64,000 nucleotides of DNA from Elmis aenea. Taxonomy: Eukaryota; Arthropoda; Insecta; Coleoptera; Elmidae. The translations under genes were made by a program, and so were the position numbers. Below the pieces are notes generated by a model. The model did not search any database and was not told where the DNA came from. It worked only from the letters and a program-made list of their open reading frames with translations. Positions 15,295 through 27,600 of this stretch are shown here, in pieces. Each line of letters starts with the position of its first letter. The first letter of the stretch is position 1. Where the stretch lies: positions 4,030,001 through 4,094,000 of the forward strand of contig OX393579.1 in assembly GCA_947652605.1 (NCBI GenBank). The letters run 5' to 3'.

Positions 15295-16573
15295 TGTCAT
15301 ATACAAATCAATAATTTAAATTGTTCAGAAATAGTCGCTCAAGGAACATATGTATTAACTAAAGCACGGTATTTTTAGGAAATTATTAAAAATTAATACC
15401 AGCTTATTGAAAGACAAATGCAAAACAATTGTATTCATGTAAAGAGGCGATGGATAAACTGTTCCTGTGATATACAAATCAATAATTAAAATTGTTTCGA
15501 AATTGTCGCTCAAGGAACATATGTATTAACTAAAGCACGGTATTTTTAGGAAATTATTAAAAATTAAAACCAGCTCATTGAAAGACATATGCAAAACAAT
15601 TGTATTCATGTAAAGAGGCGATAGATAAACTGTTCCTGTGATATACAAATCAATAATTGAAATTGTTCAGAAATAGTCGCTCAAGGAACATATGTATTAA
15701 CTAAAGCACGGTATTTTTAGGAAATTATTAAAAATTAATACCAGCTCATTGAAAGACATATGCAAAACAATTGTATTCATGTAAAGAGGCGATGGATAAA
15801 CTGTTCCTGTGATATACAAATCAATAATTAAAATTGTTTCGAAATAGTCGCTCAAGGAACATATGTATTAACTAAAGCACGGTATTTTTAGGAAATTATT
15901 AAAAATTAATACCAGCTCATTGAAAGACATATGCAAAACAATTTTATTCATGTAAAGAGGCGATGGATAAACTGTTCCTGTGATATACAAATCAATAATT
16001 AAAATTGTTTAGAAATAGTCGCTCAAGGAACATATGTATTAACTAAAGCACGGTATTTTTAGGAAATTATTAAAAATTAAAACCAGCTTATTGAAAGACA
16101 TATGCAAAACAATTGTATTCATGTAAAGAGGCGATAAATAAACTGTTCCTGTGATATACAAATCAATAATTAAAATTGTTTCGAAATAGTCGCTCAAGGA
16201 ACATATGTATTAACTAAAGCACGGTATTTTTAGGAAATTATTAAAAATTAAAACCAGCTCATTGAAAGACATATGCAAAACAATTGTATTCATGTGAAGA
16301 GGCGATGGATATACTGTTCCTGTCATATACAAATCAATAATTAAAATTGTTTAGAAATAGTCGCTCAAGGAACATATGTATTAACTAAAGCACGGTATTT
16401 TTAGGAAATTATTAAAAATTAAAACCAGCTCATTGAAAGACATATGCAAAACAATTGTATTCATGTAAAGAGGCGATGGATAAACTGTTCCTGTGATATA
16501 CAAATCAATAATTAAAATTGTTTCGAAATAGTCGCTCAAGGAACATATGTATTAACTAATGCACGGTATTTTT

Positions 16574-16773
16574 NNNNNNNNNNNNNNNNNNNNNNNNNNN
16601 NNNNNNNNNNNNNNNNNNNNNNNNNNNNNNNNNNNNNNNNNNNNNNNNNNNNNNNNNNNNNNNNNNNNNNNNNNNNNNNNNNNNNNNNNNNNNNNNNNNN
16701 NNNNNNNNNNNNNNNNNNNNNNNNNNNNNNNNNNNNNNNNNNNNNNNNNNNNNNNNNNNNNNNNNNNNNNNNN
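16574..16773. other. Assembly gap of 200 N at the satellite A to B switch
   Basis: Exactly 200 unknown bases. The left side is satellite A (its last monomer reads CTAATGCACGG in place of CTAAAGCACGG). The right side is satellite B. In an intact monomer the missing stretch would be 45 bp, so an unbroken array requires a gap of 45 + 171n bases. Two hundred does not fit, which suggests a placeholder length. Confidence 0.95.
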
Positions 16774-18530
16774 AAAACAATTTTTTTCATGTAAAGAAGC
16801 GATGGGTAAACTCTTTCTGTGATATACAAGTCAATAATTAAAATTGTTTATAAATAGTCGCTCAAGGAACACATGTATTATCTACAGCAAGGTCGTTTTA
16901 TGAAATTATTAAAAATTAAAACCAGCTTATTGAAAGACATATGCAAAACAATTTTTTTCATGTAAAGAAGCGATGGATAAACTCTTCCTGTGATATACAA
17001 GTCAATAATTAAAATTGTTTATAAATAGTCGCTCAAGGAACACATGTATTATCTACAGCACGGTCGTTTTATGAAATTATTAAAAATTAAAACCAGCTTA
17101 TTGAAAGACATATGCAAAACAATTTTTTTCATGTAAAGAAGCGATGGGTAAACTCTTTCTGTGATATACAAGTCAATAATTAAAATTGTTTATAAATAGT
17201 CGCTCAAGGAACACATGTATTATCTACAGCAAGGTCGTTTTATGAAATTATTAAAAATTAAAACCAGCTTATTAAAAGACATATGCAAAACAATTTTTTT
17301 CATGTAAAGAAGCGATGGATAAACTCTTCCTGTGATATACAAGTCAATAATTAAAATTGTTTATAAATAGTCGCTCAAGGAACACATGTATTATCTACAG
17401 CACGGTCGTTTTATGAAATTATTAAAAATTAAAACCAGCTCATTGAAAGACATATGCAAAACAATTTTTTTCATGTAAAGAAGCGATGGGTAAACTCTTT
17501 CTGTGATATACAAGTCAATAATTAAAATTGTTTATAAATAGTCGCTCAAGGAACACATGTATTATCTACAGCACGGTCGTTTTATGAAATTATTAAAAAT
17601 TAAAACCAGCTTATTGAAAGACATATGCAAAACAATTTTTTTCATGTAAAGAAGCGATGGATAAACTCTTCCTGTGATATACAAGTCAATAATTAAAATT
17701 GTTTATAAATAGTCGCTCAAGGAACACATGTATTATCTACAGCACGGTCGTTTTATGAAATTATTAAAAATTAAAACCAGCTTATTGAAAGACATATGCA
17801 AAACAATTTTTTTCATGTAAAGAAGCGATGGGTAAACTCTTTCTGTGATATACAAGTCAATAATTAAAATTGTTTATAAATAGTCGCTCAAGGAACACAT
17901 GTATTATCTACAGCAAGGTCGTTTTATGAAATTATTAAAAATTAAAACCAGCTTATTGAAAGACATATGCAAAACAATTTTTTTCATGTAAAGAAGCGAT
18001 GGATAAACTCTTTCTGTGATATACAAGTCAATAATTAAAATTGTTTATAAATAGTCGCTCAAGGAACACATGTATTATCTACAGCACGGTCGTTTTATGA
18101 AATTATTAAAAATTAAAACCAGCTTATTGAAAGACATATGCAAAACAATTTTTTTCATGTAAAGAAGCGATGGGTAAACTCTTTCTGTGATATACAAGTC
18201 AATAATTAAAATTGTTTATAAATAGTCGCTCAAGGAACACATGTATTATCTACAGCAAGGTCGTTTTATGAAATTATTAAAAATTAAAACCAGCTTATTG
18301 AAAGACATATGCAAAACAATTTTTTTCATGTAAAGAAGCGATGGATAAACTCTTTCTGTGATATACAAGTCAATAATTAAAATTGTTTATAAATAGTCGC
18401 TCAAGGAACACATGTATTATCTACAGCACGGTCGTTTTATGAAATTATTAAAAATTAAAACCAGCTTATTGAAAGACATATGCAAAACAATTTTTTTCAT
18501 GTAAAGAAGCGATGGATAAACTCTTCCTGT
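16774..18530. repeat. Dimeric (342-bp) higher-order pattern in satellite B
   Basis: Monomers alternate between a type with GGGTAAACTCTTTCTG, usually with CAGCAAGG, and a type with GGATAAACTCTT and CAGCACGG. The alternation holds across monomers starting near 16818, 16989, 17160, 17331 and so on to about 18357. One GGGT monomer (17502) has CACGG, so homogenisation is incomplete. Confidence 0.7.
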
Positions 18531-18533
18531 GAT

Positions 18534-21500
18534 ATACAAGTCAATAATTAAAATTGTTTATAAATAGTCGCTCAAGGAACACATGTACTATTATCTACAG
18601 CACGGTCGTTTTATGAAATTATTAAAAATTAAAACCAGCTTATTGAAAGACATATGCAAAACAATTTTTTTCATGTAAAGAAGCGATGGATAAACTCTTT
18701 CTGTGATATACATGTCAATAATTAAAATTGTTTATGAATAGTCGCTCAAGGAACACATGTATTATCTACAGCACGGTCGTTTTATGAAATTATTAAAAAT
18801 TAAAACCAGCTTATTGAAAGACATATGCAAAACAATTTTTTTCATGTAAAGAAGCGATGGATAAACTCTTCCTGTGATATACAAGTCAATAATTAAAATT
18901 GTTTATAAATAGTCGCTCAAGGAACACATGTATTATCTACAGCACGGTCGTTTTATGAAATTATTAAAAATTAAAACCAGCTTATTGAAAGACATATGCA
19001 AAACAATTTTTTTCATGTAAAGAAGCGATGGATAAACTCTTCCTGTGATATACAAGTCAATAATTAAAATTGTTTATAAATAGTCGCTCAAGGAACACAT
19101 GTACTATTATCTACAGCACGGTCGTTTTATGAAATTATTAAAAATTAAAACCAGCTTATTGAAAGACATATGCAAAACAATTTTTTTCATGTAAAGAAGC
19201 GATGGATAAACTCTTCCTGTGATATACAAGTCAATAATTAAAATTGTTTATAAATAGTCGCTCAAGGAACACATGTACTATTATCTACAGCACGGTCGTT
19301 TTATGAAATTATTAAAAATTAAAACCAGCTTATTGAAAGACATATGCAAAACAATTTTTTTCATGTAAAGAAGCGATGGATAAACTCTTCCTGTGATATA
19401 CAAGTCAATAATTAAAATTGTTTATAAATAGTCGCTCAAGGAACACATGTACTATTATCTACAGCACGGTCGTTTTATGAAATTATTAAAAATTAAAACC
19501 AGCTTATTGAAAGACATATGCAAAACAATTTTTTTCATGTAAAGAAGCGATGGATAAACTCTTTCTGTGATATACATGTCAATAATTAAAATTGTTTATG
19601 AATAGTCGCTCAAGGAACACATGTACTATTATCTACAGCACGGTCGTTTTATGAAATTATTAAAAATTAAAACCAGCTTATTGAAAGACATATGCAAAAC
19701 AATTTTTTTCATGTAAAGAAGCGATGGATAAACTCTTCCTGTGATATACAAGTCAATAATTAAAATTGTTTATAAATAGTCGCTCAAGGAACACATGTAC
19801 TATTATCTACAGCACGGTCGTTTTATGAAATTATTAAAAATTAAAACCAGCTTATTGAAAGACATATGCAAAACAATTTTTTTCATGTAAAGAAGCGATG
19901 GATAAACTCTTCCTGTGATATACAAGTCAATAATTAAAATTGTTTATAAATAGTCGCTCAAGGAACACATGTACTATTATCTACAGCACGGTCGTTTTAT
20001 GAAATTATTAAAAATTAAAACCAGCTTATTGAAAGACATATGCAAAACAATTTTTTTCATGTAAAGAAGCGATGGATAAACTCTTCCTGTGATATACAAG
20101 TCAATAATTAAAATTGTTTATAAATAGTCGCTCAAGGAACACATGTACTATTATCTACAGCACGGTCGTTTTATGAAATTATTAAAAATTAAAACCAGCT
20201 TATTGAAAGACATATGCAAAACAATTTTTTTCATGTAAAGAAGCGATGGATAAACTCTTCCTGTGATATACAAGTCAATAATTAAAATTGTTTATAAATA
20301 GTCGCTCAAGGAACACATGTACTATTATCTACAGCACGGTCGTTTTATGAAATTATTAAAAATTAAAACCAGCTTATTGAAAGACATATGCAAAACAATT
20401 TTTTTCATGTAAAGAAGCGATGGATAAACTCTTGCTGTGATATACAAGTCAATAATTAAAATTGTTTATAAATAGTCGCTCAAGGAACACATGTACTATT
20501 ATCTACAGCACGGTCGTTTTATGAAATTATTAAAAATTAAAACCAGCTTATTGAAAGACATATGCAAAACAATTTTTTTCATGTAAAGAAGCGATGGATA
20601 AACTCTTTCTGTGATATACATGTCAATAATTAAAATTGTTTATGAATAGTCGCTCAAGGAACACATGTATTATCTACAGCACGGTCGTTTTATGAAATTA
20701 TTAAAAATTAAAACCAGCTTATTGAAAGACATATGCAAAACAATTTTTTTCATGTAAAGAAGCGATGGATAAACTCTTTCTGTGATATACATGTCAATAA
20801 TTAAAATTGTTTATGAATAGTCGCTCAAGGAACACATGTATTATCTACAGCACGGTCGTTTTATGAAATTATTAAAAATTAAAACCAGCTTATTGAAAGA
20901 CATATGCAAAACAATTTTTTTCATGTAAAGAAGCGATGGATAAACTCTTTCTGTGATATACATGTCAATAATTAAAATTGTTTATGAATAGTCGCTCAAG
21001 GAACACATGTATTATCTACAGCACGGTCGTTTTATGAAATTATTAAAAATTAAAACCAGCTTATTGAAAGACATATGCAAAACAATTTTTTTCATGTAAA
21101 GAAGCGATGGATAAACTCTTTCTGTGATATACATGTCAATAATTAAAATTGTTTATAAATAGTCGCTCAAGGAACACATGTACTATTATCTACAGCACGG
21201 TCGTTTTATGAAATTATTAAAAATTAAAACCAGCTTATTGAAAGACATATGCAAAACAATTTTTTTCATGTAAAGAAGCGATGGATAAACTCTTTCTGTG
21301 ATATACATGTCAATAATTAAAATTGTTTATGAATAGTCGCTCAAGGAACACATGTATTATCTACAGCACGGTCGTTTTATGAAATTATTAAAAATTAAAA
21401 CCAGCTTATTGAAAGACATATGCAAAACAATTTTTTTCATGTAAAGAAGCGATGGATAAACTCTTTCTGTGATATACATGTCAATAATTAAAATTGTTTA

Positions 21501-21640
21501 TGAATAGTCGCTCAAGGAACACATGTATTATCTACAGCACGGTCGTTTTATGAAATTATTAAAAATTAAAACCAGCTTATTGAAAGACATATGCAAAACA
21601 ATTTTGTTCATGTAAAGAAGCGATGGATAAACTCTTCCTG
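18534..21640. repeat. Satellite B sub-block with 174-bp monomers
   Basis: Eleven monomers read ACATGTACTATTATCTAC in place of ACATGTATTATCTAC, a 3-bp insertion giving 174-bp units. They lie near 18588, then nine in a row from about 19100 to 20500, and one near 21180. The same block is enriched for a second variant, ATACATGTCAATAA with TTTATGAATAG. The variants are nearly absent from the rest of the B array, which marks this as a separately amplified neighbourhood. Confidence 0.85.
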
Positions 21641-24600
21641 TGATATACAAGTCAATAATTAAAATTGTTTATAAATAGTCGCTCAAGGAACACATGTATT
21701 ATCTACAGCACGGTCGTTTTATGAAATTATTAAAAATTAAAACCAGCTCATTGAAAGACATATGCAAAACAATTTTTTTCATGTAAAGAAGCGATGGGTA
21801 AACTCTTGCTGTGATATACAAGTCAATAATTAAAATTGTTTATAAATAGTCGCTCAAGGAACACATGTATTATTTACAGCACGGTCGTTTTATGAAATTA
21901 TTAAAAATTAAAACCAGCTTATTGAAAGACATATGCAATACAATTTTTTTCATGTAAAGAAGCGATGGATAAACTCTTTCTGTGATATACAAGTCAATAA
22001 TTAAAATTGTTTATAAATAGTCGCTCAAGGAACACATGTATTATCTACAGCACGGTCGTTTTATGAAATTATTAAAAATTAAAACCAGCTCATTGAAAGA
22101 CATATGCAAAACAATTTTTTTCATGTAAAGAAGCGATGGAGAAACTCTTCCTGTGATATACAAGTCAATAATTAAAATTGTTTATAAATAGTCGCTCAAG
22201 GAACACATGTATTATCTACAGCACGGTCGTTTTATGAAATTATTAAAAATTAAAACCAGCTTATTGAAAGACATATGCAAAACAATTTTTTTCATGTAAA
22301 GAAGCGATGGATAAACTCTTCCTGTGATATACAAGTCAATAATTAAAATTGTTTATAAATAGTCGCTCAAGGAACACATGTATTATCTACAGCACGATCG
22401 TTTTATGAAATTATTAAAAATTAAAACCAGCTTATTGAAAGACATATGCAAAACAATTTTTTTCATGTAAAGAAGCGATGGGTAAACTCTTTCTGTGATA
22501 TACAAGTCAATAATTAAAATTGTTTATAAATAGTCGCTCAAGGAACACATGTATTATCTACAGCACGGTCGTTTTATGAAATTATTAAAAATTAAAACCA
22601 GCTCATTGAAAGACATATGCAAAACAATTTTTTTCATGTAAAGAAGCGATGGATAAACTCTTCCTGTGATATACAAGTCAATAATTAAAATTGTTTATAA
22701 ATAGTCGCTCAAGGAACACATGTATTATCTACAGCACGGTCGTTTTATGAAATTATTAAAAATTAAAACCAGCTTATTGAAAGACATATGCAAAACAATT
22801 ATTTTCATGTAAAGAAGCGATGGATAAACTCTTTCTGTGATATACAAGTCAATAATTAAAATTGTTTATAAATAGTCGCTCAAGGAACACATGTATTATC
22901 TACAGCACGGTCGTTTTATGAAATTATTAAAAATTAAAACCAGCTTATTGAAAGACAATGCAAAACAATTTTTTTCATGTAAAGAAGCGATGGAGAAACT
23001 CTTCCTGTGATATACAAGTCAATAATTAAAATTGTTTATAAATAGTCGCTCAAGGAACACATGTATTATCTACAGCACGGTCGTTTTATGAAATTATTAA
23101 AAAATAAAACCAGCTTATTAAAAGACATATGCAAAACAATTTTTTTCATGTAAAGAAGCGATGGATAAACTCTTCCTGTGATATACAAGTCAATAATTAA
23201 AATTGTTTATAAATAGTCGCTCAAGGAACACATGTATTATCTACAGCACGGTCGTTTTATGAAATTATTAAAAATTAAAACCAGCTCATTGAAAGACATA
23301 TGCAAAACAATTTTTTTCATGTAAAGAAGCGATGGATAAACTCTTCCTGTGATATACAAGTCAATAATTAAAATTGTTTATAAATAGTCGCTCAAGGAAC
23401 ACATGTATTATCTACAGCACGGTCGTTTTATGAAATTATTAAAAATTAAAACCAGCCTATTGAAAGACATATGCAAAACAATTTTTTTCATGTAAAGAAG
23501 CGATGGATAAACTCTTCCTGTGATATACAAGTCAATAATTAAAATTGTTTATAAATAGTCGCTCAAGGAACACATGTATTATCTACAGCACGGTCGTTTT
23601 ATGAAATTATTAAAAATTAAAACCAGCTCATTGAAAGACATATGCAAAACAATTTTTTTCATGTAAAGAAGCGATGGGTAAACTCTTTCTGTGATATACA
23701 AGTCAATAATTAAAATTGTTTATAAATAGTCGCTCAAGGAACACATGTATTATCTACAGCACGGTCGTTTTATGAAATTATTAAAAGTTAAAACCAGCTT
23801 ATTGAAAGACATATGCAAAACAATTTTTTTCATGTAAAGAAGCGATGGATAAACTCTTCCTGTGATATACAAGTCAATAATTAAAATTGTTTATAAATAG
23901 TCGCTCAAGGAACACATGTATTATCTACAGCACGGTCGTTTTATGAAATTATTAAAAATTAAAACCAGCTTATTGAAAGACATATGCAAAACAATTTTTT
24001 TCATGTAAAGAAGCGATGGGTAAACTCTTTCTGTGATATACAAGTCAATAATTAAAATTGTTTATAAATAGTCGCTCAAGGAACACATGTATTATTTACA
24101 GAAAGGTCGTTTTATGAAATTATTAAAAATTAAAACCAGCTTATTGAAAGACATATGCAAAACAATTTTTTTCATGTAAAGAAGCGATGGGTAAACTCTT
24201 CCTGTGATATACAAGTCAATAATTAAAATTGTTTATGAATAGTCGCTCAAGGAACACATGTATTATTTACAGCACGGTCGTTTTATGAAATTATTAAAAA
24301 TTAAAACCAGCTTATTGAAAGACATATGCAATACAATTTTTTTCATGTAAAGAAGCGATGGATAAACTCTTTCTGTGATATACAAGTCAATAATTAAAAT
24401 TGTTTATAAATAGTCGCTCAAGGAACACATGTATTATCTACAGCACGGTCGTTTTATGAAATTATTAAAAATTAAAACCAGCTTATTGAAAGACATATGC
24501 AAAACAATTTTTTTCATGTAAAGAAGCGATGGATAAACTCTTTCTGTGATATACAAGTCAATAATTAAAATTGTTTATAAATAGTCGCTCAAGGAACACA

Positions 24601-27600
24601 TGTATTATCTACAGCACGGTCGTTTTATGAAATTATTAAAAATTAAAACCAGCTCATTGAAAGACATATGCAAAACAACTTTTTTCATGTAAAGAAGCGA
24701 TGGATAAACTCTTCCTGTGATATACAAGTCAATAATTAAAATTGTTTATAAATAGTCGCTCAAGGAACACATGTATTATCTACAGCACGGTCGTTTTATG
24801 AAATTATTAAAAATTAAAACCAGCTTATTGAAAGACATATGCAAAACAATTTTTTTCATGTAAAGAAGCGATGGATAAACTCTTTCTGTGATATACAAGT
24901 CAATAATTAAAATTGTTTATAAATAGTCGCTCAAGGAACACATGTATTATCTACAGCACGGTCGTTTTATGAAATTATTAAAAATTAAAACCAGCTTATT
25001 GAAAGACATATGCAAAACAATTTTTTTCATGTAAAGAAGCGATGGAGAAACTCTTCCTGTGATATACAAGTCAATAATTAAAATTGTTTATAAATAGTCG
25101 CTCAAGGAACACATGTATTATCTACAGCACGGTCGTTTTATGAAATTATTAAAAATTAAAACCAGCTTATTGAAAGACATATGCAAAACAATTTTTTTCA
25201 TGTAAAGAAGCAATGGATAAACTCTTCCTGTGATATACAAGTCAATAATTAAAATTGTTTATAAATAGTCGCTCAAGGAACACATGTATTATCTACAGCA
25301 CGGTCGTTTTATGAAATTATTAAAAATTAAAACCAGCTCATTGAAAGACATATGCAAAACAATTTTTTTCATGTAAAGAAGCGATGGGTAAACTCTTTCT
25401 GTGATATACAAGTCAATAATTAAAATTGTTTATAAATAGTCGCTCAAGGAACACATGTATTATCTACAGCACGGTCCTTTTAAGAAATTATTAAAAATTA
25501 AAACCAGCTTATTGAAAAACATATGCAAAACAATTTTTTTCATGTAAAGAAGCGATGGATAAACTCTTCCTGTGATATACAAGTCAATAATTAAAATTGT
25601 TTATAAATAGTCGCTCAAGGAACACATGTATTATCTACAGCACGGTCGTTTTATGAAATTATTAAAAATTAAAACCAGCTTATTGAAAGACATATGCAAA
25701 ACAATTATTTTCATGTAAAGAAGCGATGGATAAACTCTTCCTGTGATATACAAGTCAATAATTAAAATTGTTTATAAATAGTCGCTCAAGGAACACATGT
25801 ATTATCTACAGCACGGTCGTTTTATGAAATTATTAAAAATTAAAACCAGCTTATTGAAAGACATATGCAAAACAATTTTTTTCATGTAAAGAAGCGATGG
25901 AGAAACTCTTCCTGTGATATACAAGTCAATAATTAAAATTGTTTATAAATAGTCGCTCAAGGAACACATGTATTATCTACAGCACGGTCGTTTTATGAAA
26001 TTATTAAAAATTAAAACCAGCTTATTGAAAGACATATGCAAAACAATTTTTTTCATGTAAAGAAGCGATGGATAAACTCTTCCTGTGATATACAAGTCAA
26101 TAATTAAAATTGTTTATAAATAGTCGCTCAAGGAACACATGTATTATCTACAGCACGATCGTTTTATGAAATTATTAAAAATTAAAACCAGCTTATTGAA
26201 AGACATATGCAAAACAATTTTTTTCATGTAAAGAAGCGATGGATAAACTCTTCCTGTGATATACAAGTCAATAATTAAAATTGTTTATAAATAGTCGCTC
26301 AAGGAACACATGTATTATCTACAGCACGGTCGTTTTATGAAATTATTAAAAATTAAAACCAGCTCATTGAAAGACATATGCAAAACAATTTTTTTCATGT
26401 AAAGAAGCGATGGGTAAACTCTTTCTGTGATATACAAGTCAATAATTAAAATTGTTTATAAATAGTCGCTCAAGGAGCACATGTATTATCTACAGCACGG
26501 TCGTTTTATGAAATTATTAAAAATTAAAACCAGCTCATTGAAAGACATATGCAAAACAATTTTTTTCATGTAAAGAAGCGATGGATAAACTCTTCCTGTG
26601 ATATACAAGTCAATAATTAAAATTGTTTATAAATAGTCGCTGAAGGAACACATGTATTATCTACAGCACGGTCGTTTTATGAAATTATTAAAAATTAAAA
26701 CCAGCTCATTGAAAGACATATGCAAAACAATTTTTTTCATGTAAAGAAGCGATGGATAAACTCTTTCTGTGATATACAAGTCAATAATTAAAATTGTTTA
26801 TAAATAGTCGCTCAAGGAACACATGTATTATCTACAGCACGGTCGTTTTATGAAATTATTAAAAATTAAAACCAGCTTATTGAAAGACATATGCAAAACA
26901 ATTTTTTTTATGTAAAGAAGCGATGGATAAACTCTTCCTGTGATATACAAGTCAATAATTAAAATTGTTTATAAATAGTCGCTCAAGGAACACATGTATT
27001 ATCTACAGCACGGTCGTTTTATGAAATTATTAAAAATTAAAACCAGCTTATTGAAAGACATATGCAAAACAATTTTTTTCATGTAAAGAAGCGATGGGTA
27101 AACTCTTTCTGTGATATACAAGTCAATAATTAAAATTGTTTATAAATAGTCGCTCAAGGAACACATGTATTATTTACAGCAAGGTCGTTTTATGAAATTA
27201 TTAAAAATTAAAACCAGCTTATTGAAAGACATATGCAATACAATTTTTTTCATGTAAAGAAGCGATGGATAAACTCTTTCTGTGATATACAAGTCAATAA
27301 TTAAAATTGTTTATAAATAGTCGCTCAAGGAACACATGTATTATCTACAGCACGGTCGTTTTATGAAATTATTAAAAATTAAAACCAGCTTATTGAAAGA
27401 CATATGCAAAACTATTTTTTTCATGTAAAGAAGCGATGGATAAACTCTTTCTGTGATATACAAGTCAATAATTAAAATTGTTTATAAATAGTCGCTCAAG
27501 GAACACATGTATTATCTACAGCACGGTCGTTTTATGAAATTATTAAAAATTAAAACCAGCTTATTGAAAGACATATGCAAAACAATTTTTTTCATGTAAA

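Larger units (their letters stand above)
1..16573. repeat. Satellite A: tandem array of 171-bp monomers
   Basis: Head-to-tail repeats of one AT-rich monomer, read here in the phase starting TGTGATATACAAATCAATAA. The motif recurs at 1, 172, 343 and so on to 16492. The distance of 16,491 bp equals 97 x 171 after allowing a one-base deletion near 4370 and one 76-bp monomer at 15219. Monomers differ by few substitutions at recurring sites: TGTGAT/TGTCAT, TTTCGAAAT/TTTAGAAAT/TTCAGAAAT, CAATTGTATT/CAATTTTATT, GTTCCTG/GTTTCTG, CTCATTG/CTCTTTA. Most monomers have two CATATG sites. No long reading frame crosses the monomer. The array is cut by the left window edge and by the gap on the right. Size and AT-richness fit centromeric or pericentromeric satellite, but location is inference. 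It shares about 92-93% identity with satellite B. Confidence 0.97.

Noticed and set aside
16536..16829. Reading frames across the unknown bases on both strands
   Set aside because: They consist mostly of N and satellite sequence.
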